Source: Branchiostoma floridae (taxonomy: Eukaryota; Chordata; Leptocardii; Amphioxiformes; Branchiostomatidae). From it: a DNA stretch of 64,000 nucleotides. The stretch covers positions 14,040,262 to 14,104,261 of the forward strand of contig NC_049995.1 in the NCBI RefSeq assembly GCF_000003815.2, read 5' to 3'. The first letter of the stretch is position 1; the number at the start of each line of letters is the position of its first letter. The notes beneath the pieces are model-generated. The model did not search any database. It worked only from the letters and a program-made list of their open reading frames with translations, and was not told the origin of the DNA. Below are positions 22,301 through 32,759 of this stretch, piece by piece. The translations under genes were made by a program, and so were the position numbers.

Positions 22301-25300
22301 TATCAAACCTCCTGATTTCGTCCATGTTTTGGTTTGAACATCTGGAATGATGTTGATTCCATCCGTGATGGGTTCCACCTCCTCCTCTATGACCTCTTCT
22401 CCCATCAGCCTCTTGATGAGGCAGGTTTTCCCTGACCTGAACTGACCCACCACCTGGGCCCGTGTGCTGTGTACTGGTAGCGACCCCTGGCGACAGGCTT
22501 CGGCGTACAACCTTGCCATCTCTGGGCTGTGTACTGGTAGCGACCCCTGGCGACAGGCTTCGGCGTACAACCTTGCCATCTCTGGGCTGAACATCTCAAT
22601 GGGAGTGGACGAAAGTTCTGCGGGCATAGTAATATGTTTTATACTCTATGAAACTTGCAGTCATTTATTATTATCATTGTACTCTTTATATGAAAGTGCC
22701 GCTATCGTTTTGCCACGAAGCAATGCTATACGGATCGTGGAAGACCAATTTGCTGGCCTGATCCATAATGATGATTACGAAAATTGTAACTTTTGAAACA
22801 ACAGAAGCTCGAAATAGACCAAAGCATTGTATTGTATATCAGGCTGCCAAAGAAAGGAGCAACTTTGGACCTACTGGCTGAAACAGGTACAAGGGCACAT
22901 ATTCTTTTTTTTTCCTTTTTTCCGTATTGTGCAGATCGGTAGCTTTGACATTTTGTTTTGACAAGCAGTTGATAGAAAATGAGGAAAGACACTGCACATT
23001 GAAACTCTACATTAGAACATAGAATCTGATTTTTTAAAGTCAGGATGTTGGAAATGCTCTTACTTTCCTCCAGTAGCCTCTTCATTTGCTGTGCCTTTTC
23101 ATGATAGATGACAGCTTTCCCGTCGTCACCAAGCTGTTTCCAGGCGGCACCCAAGTTGTCAAGTGACGTGGCGATGTCGGGATGTGCGGTATCCTCACTA
23201 TAGATACTCCGCCTCATCTGCAATGCCTGTTCATGATAGCTGACAGCCTTTCCGTGATCACCAAGGTATATCAATGCAGCACCCAAGTTGTCAAGTGACG
23301 TGGCGATGTCAGGATGTGCGGTACTATAACCATAGATACTCCTCATTACCTGTAGTGCCTGTTCATGATAGCTGACCGCCTTTCTGTGATCACCAAGGTA
23401 TCTCCATGCAGCACCCAAGTTGTCAAGTGACGTGGCGATGTCAGGATGTGCGGTGTTCTCACCAAAGATACTCCGCCTCATCTGTAGTGCTTGTTCATGA
23501 TAGCTTATGGCCTTTCTGTAATCACCAAGATGCCTCCAGGTGACACCCAAGTTGTCGAGTGACGTGGCAATGTCAGGATGTGCGATATCCTCACCAAAGA
23601 AACTCCGCCTCATCTGCAGTGCCTGCTCATGATATCTAACAGCTTTCCTGTGATCACCAAGGTATCTCCATGCAGCACCCAAGTTGTCAAGTGACGTGGC
23701 GATGTCAGGATGTGCGATATCCTCACCATAGATACTCCGCCTCATCTGGAATGCCTGTTCATAATAGCTGAGGGCTTTTCTGTGATCACCAAGGTATCTC
23801 CATGTAGTACCCAAGTTGTCAAGTGACGTGGCAATGTCAGGATGTGCGATATCCTCACTATAGATACTCCGCCTCATCTGCAGTGCCTGCTCATGATATC
23901 TAACAGCTTTTCTGTGGTCACCAAGGTATCTCCATGCAGCACCCAAGTTGTCAAGTGACGTGGCGACGTCAGGATGTGCGGTATCCTCACCATAGATAAA
24001 CTGCCTCATCTGTAGTGCCTGTTCATGATAGCTGACAGCCTTTCTGTGATGACCAAGATGCATCCAGACGGTACCTAAGTTGCCAAGTGTCGTGGCGACG
24101 CCAGGATGTGCGGTGGTCTGGCCATAGATACTCCGCCTCATCTGCAGTGCCTGTTCATGATAGCTGACAGCCTTTCTGTAATCACCTAGATGCCTCCATG
24201 CAGTACCCAAGTTGTCAAGTGACGTGACAATGTCAGGATGTGCGATATCCTCACCATAGATACTCCTCCTCATCTGTAGCGCTTGTTCATGATAGCTGAC
24301 AGCCTTTCTGTGATCACTAAGGTATGTCCATGCCGCACCTAATTTATCAAGTGACGTGGCGATGTCAGGATGTGTGGTATCCTCGCCATAGATACTCCGC
24401 CTCATCTGTAGTGCCTGTTCATGATATCTGATCCCCTTTATGTATTCACCAAGGCTAATCAATGATGTACCCAAGTTGCCAAGTGAGTTGGCTATGTCAA
24501 AATGTGCAGATTGCTCTCCATATTTTGACAGATATTTTTGAAGCGTTTGCTCTTTGCATGTCTTGGAACTTTCGAAATCGCACAAACTTTCGTATACCTC
24601 TGCTTTTAGTTCCGAAGAGTTGTCAAACAAAAATGACTGCTCTTTCTGTACCCTGCCTTCTCTCAGCTGTGAAATGAAGTGCTTTAATGGCCTTTCGGTG
24701 TAATAGTACCTCATGAGCTGCTTTCTATTGGAGAGGTGAAAAACCTTCCTCAATTTCGCCCCAATTTCTGTATCTGGCGACATGGACGACAACGCCGACA
24801 TGGTTTCCACCCGACCACGATTGTTCATGTATGTCCGCAGCCGCAGTTCGGCTGATATAGTGACCATCACCATGAGATGATGTGCATTCTCGCTATTGAT
24901 AACTCCACTGTTTTTCAGCTTCTGAATAGTCTCCCAGATTGTGGTCGGTATTATGTGATGAATTAGCGCCAAACAGGATACAGCAAGGATCGAAAATCGA
25001 TATATGTCTTTTTTTACATTCAACAGACTGGGAGTGAGAGCATGGAGCTGAAAAATTGGTACGTTCTCGTTCAGCGTGGTATTAGCCATTAGGAGCGGTA
25101 ACTTGCTATTTTCCTGAAGTTGCTGATTCAATAAAGACTTGTACTCATCGAGCAAGCCCTGTTCTCCAGTGATTAAAGACACGTTTGTCAGCATAGAAGC
25201 AAGGTGGTAGCCTTTCTTTAAATGAAACGTGAGGTCATCTTTGACAATGCTGGTCATATTGCTTGGTGTGCGGATAAGTTCCTTTGTCGATCCCCTGCCC

Positions 25301-27273
25301 AGTGGCGATTTACATGCATGTGGCATGGCCCCATCAAAGTCAAACCCGCGCGGTGTTACAGAGTCATAGAACCAGTTGCCCAGCAGGTCGTCTGAGTAGA
25401 AGTCATTAAGTGACCTAATCCCCATGGCAGGGACAATTGTTTCTCCCAGATTGATTACTTTGAGATGAAGATAATGGGTGAGATTGCGGAAATACGTGAC
25501 ATTCCTGTCTGTTTCCCTTTCTACCAAAATTGCAAACTCCAGATCAGAGTATGGGGTTGCCAGCCCTGTTGCGTCCGAACCCATGCCTATCATTGCGTAC
25601 GTGCAGGGTGGCGGGCCCATTACTTCAATGCATTCTTCGACGAGGCCAGTTACAAACGTTCTTCGCTGGTGTACGATAGTGTCAAACAATGCTTTGATTG
25701 CCTCCGCTCTCTTCTTTTCCACTTCTCTCAACGTCGGGTTGTCATCATCAAGGCTGTAGGGGTCCACATATGCTTCAATTGTATTGATCTCTTTCTCTAC
25801 ATAGTACCGATCTGCCTTCAACATGATCTTGTGTTTCTCAGTATCATCACTGCATGCTTTTTCTGTACCCAACACCTCCTTAACGAATGCCCTGCTTATT
25901 TCTTGGATTGATTCTTCAACGTCTTCTCTCCTTGACCTTACCAGTGCTGCATTACAGAGTGCTGCAGCTTTGGTGAAATCACCTCCATCTTTAGACAGGA
26001 TTCCTCTCTTCAGGTAGACATCACCCAACTTGTGCAGGGGCTCCGCCTCTTTTCTGTGTCCGCCTGTTGTTGATTATATGTGAAACAAAACTGCTTACAA
26101 TCGAAACAGTACTTACCTTATCATTGATTCAATCTATTCACATATGGCACTTTCTCTCTATCAACATCTGATATCATCGGAAGAATGCTTGTTGCTTTAG
26201 ACCATGTTGATTTGATCATGTGGATGTCATCCGAGCGCGCATTAATTTTCGGCTGCTCAAACAGCTTTTAACCATAATGTACATCATAAAAAGCAGTTGC
26301 AAAATAAGCAAAAAATGCCGTAGATTGCCAGAGTCAATTCCAAAGTTATAATAATAATGATAATGTAAGCGCAAAAAAAAGAAAAAAAAGAAATTTGCAA
26401 AAAATTGTAATTGCAATTAATTCATTTGTTCAATTTTCCTAACCACTTATCTTTCCTAATGAAGTAAACTTCTTTTGACCTGCAGTTTCGTAGTTCCCAG
26501 AGGATCCATACAATCAAACCAACATGGCCTTATTGGCGTATAGTTGATGATTTGCAATTTTTAGGGCTACAGGTATGTTATTTTCTCTTACCAACGTTGT
26601 GGTGACAAAATGACATAATTGAACAAATCGAACTAAATATAACGATAAAACAATTCTATGAATATTGATATAAACATTTTGTGCATATATTTTTCGTTTA
26701 ATGTAACATACGTAACATAATAACAATATAATCTTTTATTTGAGTACGTACTCTGGCATATCTGTCTGCCAGAATGTACAGAAGAGACTCTGGCATAGGT
26801 ATACTAACCTTGGCTATGTACAGACTTGAGTGCAGCTGCAAAGCTTTTTTCTGCCTTGTCCAGGTCCCCTATCTGCAATGCCTTGCATCCATCCTGCATG
26901 AGCTCTTGATAAGTGCTGTAAACGTTAGTACACAGAAATGTTAGTACATACAGGGCATTTTGATACGGCAAGTACATATAAAACATGAAATAAACATTAC
27001 GAGAAACTTGTGCATTGAGCTTTAATCAAAGTTTGGAAATTCATTATGTTAAACGCTGGCTGTATGAAGTCTTAAAAGGAAAAAGTGACAAAGACATTCG
27101 AACTGCAGACGATCACGATGTACGTCTACTAAGTCTCAAACTCAAACGTTAGGCATATTAATATGTTAAATGAGGTTGAAAGCAACTACAAAGCAAATCT
27201 ACTTCGGCCCCTTCTCATTGTGTTTAAAGCAACCCACAAACCTGTTATCGCCCTCACTGCCACCGACGTCCAT
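13077..27273 (-). CDS. Multidomain immune-type protein: NTase-TPR-Roc-COR-CARD-like-TIR-like-ZU5-UPA-Death (2,518 aa)
   Basis: Sixteen coding exons (minus): 27242-27273, 26809-26915, 23064-26063, 22309-22617, 22147-22209, 21907-21996, 20796-21245, 20424-20527, 19173-20332, 18969-19027, 18342-18614, 17412-17975, 16070-17073, 15783-15801, 14947-15021, 13077-13324. All junctions are GT-AG and the sum, 7,557 bases, stays in frame. Approximate domains: N-terminal TPR 11-46; GlnD/DUF294-like nucleotidyltransferase 170-400; TPR array 564-1045; Roc 1097-1385 (P-loop GQFRSGKT at 1104, WDFGGQ at 1298, TNKD at 1378); COR 1386-1771; CARD-like 1792-1882; TIR-like 1883-2070; ZU5-UPA 2071-2405; Death 2437-2518. 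Probably a cytosolic signalling scaffold with a GTPase switch; the function is inferred from domains only. The first exon ([10 protein letters not shown]), the 19-bp exon and exon 14947-15021 (weak acceptor) are the least certain parts. A split into two genes between TPR and Roc cannot be excluded. Confidence 0.83.
13945..14865. mobile_element. piggyBac-like MITE (TTAA target duplication), in intron of the Roc-COR gene
   Basis: Begins ccctatctagaccagg and ends cctggtctagataggg, a perfect 16-base inverted end. TTAA lies on both sides (13941-13944, 14866-14869). CCC-ends plus TTAA sites are typical of piggyBac. No transposase. Four perfect TGACGTCA palindromes lie inside. A diverged relative is at 27858-28740. 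Confidence 0.88.
15246..15695. mobile_element. hAT-like MITE with GTACCGGTAC ends
   Basis: Left taggggtgggtcccggtac, right gtaccggtacccatcccta. Flanks atctagaa / atctacac are only a partial 8-bp match, so the hAT assignment is tentative. The inside is rich in ggtccgga-type motifs. A fragment with the same right end occurs near 51120-51230. Confidence 0.65.
16070..18614 (-). CDS. Exons 11-13 of the Roc-COR gene: CARD-like, TIR-like and ZU5-UPA modules
   Basis: Exon 18342-18614 encodes [20 protein letters not shown] then [16 protein letters not shown], a CARD-like helical bundle. Exon 17412-17975 encodes [35 protein letters not shown] and [16 protein letters not shown], the beta/alpha pattern of a TIR fold. 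The usual WCxxE catalytic segment is replaced by WSNLDYE, so NADase activity is doubtful. Exon 16070-17073 starts with a ZU5 signature ([40 protein letters not shown]) and continues into a UPA-like region. The first two exons are phase 1-1 cassettes. CARD and TIR calls rest on pattern alone and need profile searches. Confidence 0.75.
19173..22617 (-). CDS. Exons 4-9 of the Roc-COR gene: Roc GTPase and COR domain
   Basis: Exon 22309-22617 holds the P-loop [18 protein letters not shown] and the PITDGINI switch-I stretch. Exons 22147-22209 and 21907-21996 and the first half of 20796-21245 add about 130 residues of polar, Thr/Gln/Glu-rich linker absent from typical Roc domains. Exon 20796-21245 then supplies [19 protein letters not shown], and exon 20424-20527 supplies [15 protein letters not shown]. 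The 1,160-base exon 19173-20332 encodes COR ([14 protein letters not shown] lead-in region, [33 protein letters not shown]). Roc-COR tandems act as GTP-controlled dimer switches in LRRK2, MFHAS1 and DAPK1. All core GTPase motifs are present, so GTP binding is likely. Confidence 0.88.
21284..21495. mobile_element. ACTGTAAATGCA MITE (copy 2 of 4)
   Basis: Starts tactgtaaatgcagaaatg and ends aatgcatttacagta; internal ttcgcggt and accgcgaa motifs. It lies in the intron between the linker and G3 exons of the Roc-COR gene. Confidence 0.82.
22466..22589 (-). repeat. Perfect 60-bp in-frame tandem duplication just before the Roc P-loop
   Basis: The 60-base unit at 22466 repeats exactly at 22526, duplicating [20 protein letters not shown]. 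No mismatch separates the copies. It sits immediately N-terminal to the GQFRSGKT loop. Confidence 0.95.
23064..26063 (-). CDS. Exon 3 of the Roc-COR gene: nucleotidyltransferase domain plus TPR array
   Basis: A single 3,000-base exon. After a TPR-like lead-in ([17 protein letters not shown]) comes [20 protein letters not shown] followed by EF: the GS-x10-D-x-E signature of polymerase-beta-fold nucleotidyltransferases, most like the N-terminal domain of GlnD/DUF294 proteins. It keeps the metal-binding acids (about D220 and E222 in the full model), so it could be active; the substrate is unknown. A helical region follows, then eleven 42-residue TPRs of the [20 protein letters not shown] type, like NPHP3/kinesin-light-chain repeats. 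The exon enters in phase 1 and leaves in phase 1 (donor gaaa|gtaaga). Confidence 0.88.
23070..24512 (-). repeat. 126-bp coding tandem repeat (11 TPR units)
   Basis: Units of 126 bases, each containing a variant of caagttgtcaagtgacgtgg on the plus strand, are much alike at the DNA level, which suggests recent unequal exchange or gene conversion. Copy number may vary between alleles. Confidence 0.93.
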
Positions 27274-27857
27274 GATGTCAGTTCAAGTTGTCAGACTTTC
27301 TGTGGGAAGGGTTGAAAAGGAACATTGAAACTGTTCTTTTCGGTGCGGCACTGATTGTTTGGAGTGATATTGATTTGTGATTTATTTTTGGATACCAGTT
27401 TTGAAGGTTCAAAACCATGATCGTGCCTTGTAGGATTCGAAGCAGACCAATGTCGGTACTTAAAAGAGAAAGCTTTATCATAAGCCTAATGTAACCCTTT
27501 AGCGCGAAAAGTGCAACAACTTTCTATGATAAGTATTACCTGAGCCAAATAAGGACCTTATTCTATTTGCACAATCCATTAAAACATAAATACGCCAGTC
27601 TTAATGTTTACCATCTTTTCTCGAAGGTATTTCAATCAGAGGTCGCGAAACTATAAAATGAAATACTTACTCTGTTACAAATGGCACAAGAAAGGCACTT
27701 TTACTTTGATCCTACAAACATTGTGACTCATATGGCTGATAAATTTTGGCCTTAGGTCAGATCCTCGACAGAGCGGCACCTAATATTTACTTCTGACACA
27801 AATTAAATGGTATTTTAGTAACTGATAAGGCGACCTAAACAAAGGGACGTTTAAGGG

Positions 27858-28740
27858 ACGTCTAAAAGTGCCTGCGCCAACGTTGATGTCGTATAGCTCC
27901 CAAACGGCTTTTGCTAGAACAACCAAACTTGGTGACTTTTCCTAGAATATTGTTGGTAACGATTTCCAAAAAATCAAGTAAGTTTATCATTTTTCGTGTT
28001 GCCATGGCAACGGGTTTCTGAAAGGCAAATTTTACAAAAATCACTAATTTTGGTTTAAACAATGGAGTTTCCTTGCTAAACGAAACTTCTTTTCATTATC
28101 TTTAAAATGTAACACATCTTAGTTGAACATTCATGATTAAACATTCATAAATTATGCTAACGAGATGACGTAATAGGTCAAAATCCAAGATGGCCGAGAA
28201 GGTCATGATGAAAGATAAAACCAGCTTATTTTCACTCGGATGTCATCACTACTTCCTATTTTCTAACAGAAAACATTCATATGATCTTTTTCAATCCATT
28301 TACATGGGGTTTTAGCGTTATATGTGGAAAAAAGATATAATATATTTAAGGTTGATAATCCAAGATGGCGGATAGCTTAACTACAGATGACGTCATTTAA
28401 TGACGTCATTTTGACGTCGTTGCGTCGGCTTTTGACAACAGAAGTCTTATAACACTTAAATATTGATAAGAAACCTTTATTGGTAACTTTTTGTGTGAAA
28501 TATTCAGGTATTATGGGAGTTCCCCGTTTTAGCCAAACAATTCAATTAATATCGTCATATTACGTCATAATACGTTATAATGGTATGACAATTTTTATGA
28601 CTTATAAAAGTCGACGAGCATATCACCCCCTGCAAATTTGGTGATCGTACAGTAAGCCGTTTTGAAAATACGAAGGAGGGGGGGGGGATGAACCCCCAGT
28701 CCGAGGAAGGCCAAAAAAGCCCAAAATGTTTACTACATCT
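27858..28740. repeat. Diverged relative of the 13945 piggyBac-like MITE
   Basis: Shares ordered blocks with 13977-14840: ctaaaagtgcc...gcgccaac, cttggtgacttttcct, gttgccatggcaacgggttt, then aatccaagatggc and gtcattttgacgtc blocks. The TTAA-flanked terminal repeats are not recognisable here. It also keeps TGACGTCA sites (28388-28395, 28401-28408). Confidence 0.8.
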
Positions 28741-29229
28741 TCCAAATCTCGGCATTTAGACCAAAACGATTTTCCTACTTTCTTATGTCGATGTATATGG
28801 ACGCCGGCCGTGTCTTTAAGAATAAAAGGAATTTGCGGGCGCCATTGTAATGTTTAATCACTCCCCTCCACTCACCTGGATATTCTGATAACCTTTGACT
28901 TTAGTTTGACAACTGTTTGTTCATGACGGTCACGCGACAGGTGACACGTATATTACCTGTGCGTTTATATTATATTAGTTGTTTGTACCTGAGTGTGTTG
29001 TATGCAATAAGGTGGCATAGCGGATTATCATCTGGCCGAGAAAGGAACTCCCGCCGTTTGTTTACCTGACAGATCTGCCAAAGGATTGTGTAGCGAACTG
29101 CTGCAACTGACATTCCTCAGGTACATGCTATCTCGGAGACATTTCGTATACACTGCATTGCCTAGTAACCAGGGGAGAATGCGTCAACACCGCCACATGC
29201 ATTAATTAATGACTCATATGCTCATAGCC

Positions 29230-29592
29230 ATACTCGTATTAGAGAACTTTACATCATTATAGAAAATGAATCATTTGATTGATGACAACATGATGTCTGT
29301 ACGTGGCCAAATGTTTGTGACACATGGGATTGATACTTTTGTAGCTAGAAGGAGAAAACTAACGCATGCATTTGTACAACGCATCGCCACATCTACAAAC
29401 AACATCATCTCCCGGTTATACCACTCAGATGCCTTCTTCCATAGCAAATTCTGGACACACTATGTGAATCTTGTTTTCAAAAGCCCAGGCTAATTCAACT
29501 TTTTATTGTACATTAAGTGTATGTGTATTGTTGTATTGTATGTTTTTATGTGATATGGGCCAAGAGCCTGCAATAAAGTTGAAATTGAAAAA
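29230..29592 (+). pseudogene. 5'-truncated non-LTR retrotransposon 3' end
   Basis: Open frame 29266-29493 reads SVRGQMFVTHGIDTFVARRR then KLTHAFVQRIATSTNNIISR and stops, like the last segment of CR1/Jockey-type reverse-transcriptase ORFs. A short 3' UTR follows with aataaa at about 29571 and a poly(A) run ending near 29592. Confidence 0.65.
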
Positions 29593-30756
29593 AAAAAAAT
29601 GAAAAAATTTTGAGTCCAATGGTGTTTTTTCTCGTTTGATCAACTGTGCTTGAATACGATGTATAAATAGCCATTTCCGTCTCACATAGCCTGAATGATT
29701 CCTCTTGTAATTAACTAAAAAGATATGGGTAGTCCGGACACTGTGGCTCGGTATTGGCATCTCAACAAAAACAACGTTACAGGTGGTAAAGTTAACTTTT
29801 GACCGTGTGTAAACAGTGCCTATTTAACCAGCTGCCCAGAATTTCAATGAATGTACTAGTACCGGAATACCCTATACCAGTCTAAAATCTATCTGACTGT
29901 GTGCTGCATGTAACAGCCTGCTGCAGTAGAGTAGACAAATGTTAACAAAATATCTTGTTATCTTTTATCAGAGAACAATTGTCTTCCCTATTCAGACTGA
30001 GCTAATTTGGGGCAATCTGAAAGGGGGGGGGGGGGGCTTTAGAGGCATGCCCCTTGTAACTCGTTACCGTTTGCCATAAATGTTTGCTTCAGTGCTTATC
30101 AAAAAGATAACAAAGCAAACATTACGTAACTGACCTGTGTATTTGTTCACTTGGTTAACCTTCGTCACAGTTTCCTTCTACGGTAACAAACACGCCCCCT
30201 GGCCCTGGAGTATTTATCTGGAATAGGATTTGCAAAGTTCGACAATTTAATTGTTGAAGTTGACGTTTGTAAGCCGAATGAGCAGCTTGTAGAACAGCCA
30301 GATGCAGACCTGCCTGTTGTACTTAAACCAGCTAAAGAGATTTCAGTATGGTATTCGTGTACCTTGTATCCGATCAGTAGGGTCGTTGCGTTTAACCCTT
30401 ATCCTACTGAGCCCGAATGTAGGCTAGGGGTTGCACAACATGATGTCTGTACGTGGCTCCCGTATATTTTTTGGCTGTGAGGTATTTCTTATACCATGAA
30501 GTAAATCCGCAACGGCAGCACAAAAGATGCCGACTACTGATCCGATGAAGCAATCAGTTCAGGAAATTGAATAGATAAGAGAAATGTCAACAGGATCTCC
30601 CCCTAAACATGATGCCCTATCCGTGAACAGTTTCATCAGGTTGGTACGTCACTGAATAAAGAGACTTTCATAAAGGTGAGACAAATATTTTGATATGAAT
30701 GATAGGGCATCATTGAATAAGGAGATTCTTTTTACACAACCATTGCTTTATTGACA

Positions 30757-30798
30757 CCGACGTTTCGGTGACCGTCTGTCACCTTCTTCAGGGCAGTT
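30757..30798 (-). ncRNA. Hammerhead-like ribozyme motif (left arm, opposite strand)
   Basis: Minus strand shows the same ctgaaga, GGTGAC/GTCACC stem (loop differs by one base) and gaaacgtc elements as the right-arm copy. Confidence 0.45.
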
Positions 30799-31114
30799 CT
30801 GACTGGTTCACATTGTACTGCAGGACAGGATTAAGGAGGCTGTTTGGATCAGAAAGTCCAATTCAGTCATGAACCGAGACGAGGGGAGATACAGACTCAG
30901 TCATGTGTGGGGTAGTATTCTTAAGAAGGAGACGAACTGTTACATCTTTCACCGTTAATTGACAACTGTTATTGATGTTTACACTCCTTTGCGTTTGTGA
31001 CCGCATTGTAAATATTTTGCATAAATCTGTCTGTACATATGTAAATACGTTTTGTGACCGCATCTGAACCGTGAGCAGCGACACCTGTCCTGCAGTACAA
31101 TGTGAACCAGTCGG

Positions 31115-31156
31115 AAATGCCCTGAAGAAGGTGACAGATGGTCACCGAAACGTCGG
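31115..31156 (+). ncRNA. Hammerhead-like ribozyme motif (right arm)
   Basis: ctgaaga (core CUGANGA, 31122-31128), stem II GGTGAC/GTCACC closing an agatg loop, then gaaac directly followed by gtc. This matches a hammerhead with a minimal, self-complementary ACGU stem III, as described for Penelope-like retroelements, which would work as a dimer. Activity untested. Confidence 0.45.
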
Positions 31157-32574
31157 TGTGAATAAAGCAATGGTTGTGTAAAAAGAATCTCCTTATTCAA
31201 TGATGCCCTATCATTCATATCAAAATATTTGTCTCACCTTTATGAAAGTTTGCAAAGACAGGGAAGCTCTCTGGTCAGTAAGTTTCAAACGCTCAGCCAC
31301 GGACACGTGCCTCCCCCTTTGCTGGGCCTCGTCTAAGTTCTGTTGGATACAAACTTAAGATAACCCTTGCCATTCCACACATGAAATTCACATGACAGGC
31401 ATACGATAAAACACATTCGCACTCTTATGACAACTGTCCAGCCAGGTAAGATCCCTTGTGAGGTATAACCGGCTTTGAATGCATAACTCATACATTTTCA
31501 AACACTATAGACACATAACTGAAGTTGACGCTTTATGAATCATGAATGTCACCTCTTTTTGTCCACTCTTCGTATGATTCAACTAGACAGTGTTTTAATT
31601 AGACTCTCGTGACGTTACAATCGTCTACCCTATTTTGATATCTAGTGACAAATAAATTGAGGACCAGCAATAACATATGATCACATAGATTTCAATGACA
31701 TTTATGGTATCATAAAACAGTTTTCTCGTGAGGTCAATCATATATTTATCATGATGTATAGAAGTTGTATTTCTTTTGCTCACGTAGCCATTGTGATAAC
31801 ATAGAAAGCAGCAATTATATGTAATACTATAAGCATTAGAATTCATCTTGCAGCTAAGAAGATAGGGAGAAAGTTGTTTTTGTGGCTCGGTAATGAATGC
31901 CGGCGTCTCGACAACAACAGGTGCTGAAGTTGACCCTTGACTGTGAGTAAACAGTGCCTGTTGAAACACCTTCTCCATGTTTACCCGACTGACATGCTAT
32001 CTGATATAAACAAACAAACGTCTACTCTAACTTGGTGCAAAAATAACATTTTAGATAAAAATGAGTGATCTTAACGTCGAAAATATTGTTACACCATGTA
32101 GTGTAGCCTACATGTAGCACCCCGTCCCTATCAGTCAACGAATGGACAAAAGTTAGATAGCATGTCTTTTTTAGTTTTATTAGAAAATTAAGTTTACAGC
32201 GTACTAAAATTACTATCACCTCGTCAAAAAGTCAAAACGCAAGAATAAACCATAAATTTGCCCCCTCCTCGTGTACCCAGTCCCATACGAGAATCTGAAG
32301 GTTCAGACACAAACTTCTGTTACCAGGCTATATCGTTAACTTTTGGCATTTGTCAGCGTCAGCAGTGCTTATCACAAAGACAAAGAGCAAACATCACATG
32401 CCTCACCTGCGTATTTGTTCACTTTGGTTGAACCTTGGTCAGAATGGCTGTAAAATGCCCCCTGAAGTGTTTACCTGTTGAATATATTATTGCTATTGTT
32501 ATTTAGTGGCCGACTACTCTCTTTTCGCAGCCAGGGGCTGAATTACAAGGAGCTTAGAATAGGCGGGGCTAAGT

Positions 32575-32747
32575 TAATCTCCAAGCAGATCCTACGGTAG
32601 CATAAGACATTATCAAAAGCTGTCAGAGGAGTGAAGCCGGCCGAGGAGTGTGTTTGGCTACCGGGCAAATGGTCACCTCTTGGCTGACTACACTCCTTGG
32701 CAAGTTTGGTACTATCTTATGCCATCGTAGGATCTGCTTGGAGATTA
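32575..32747. mobile_element. MITE with about 30-bp inverted ends
   Basis: Left taatctccaagcagatccta, right taggatctgcttggagatta; inner bases gcataaga / tcttatgc continue the pairing with a mismatch or two. 173 bases, non-coding. Confidence 0.8.
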
Positions 32748-32759
32748 GAGTGACTGACA

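Larger units (their letters stand above)
30665..31251. mobile_element. Large inverted repeat (arms about 165 bp), Penelope-like-derived
   Basis: The left arm at about 30667-30832 is nearly the exact reverse complement of 31085-31251, around a 250-base spacer. Arms contain tcataaaggtgagacaaat, tgatagggcatcattgaat and a motif with ctgaagaaggtgac and cgaaacgtcgg. Two opposed insertions of the same element, or a foldback derivative, would explain it. Confidence 0.7.

Noticed and set aside
23070..24512. CRISPR-like regular repeat
   Set aside because: The 126-bp period is the 42-residue TPR codon repeat within one open frame; there are no unique spacers.
31625..31978. Minus-strand frame starting MEKVFQQALFTHSQG, faintly like the TPR exon 2 end ([16 protein letters not shown])
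   Set aside because: Similarity covers only a few residues; the rest is unrelated and part of a diverged spacer duplication. It could be a pseudo-exon of a lost paralogue, but I cannot support that.
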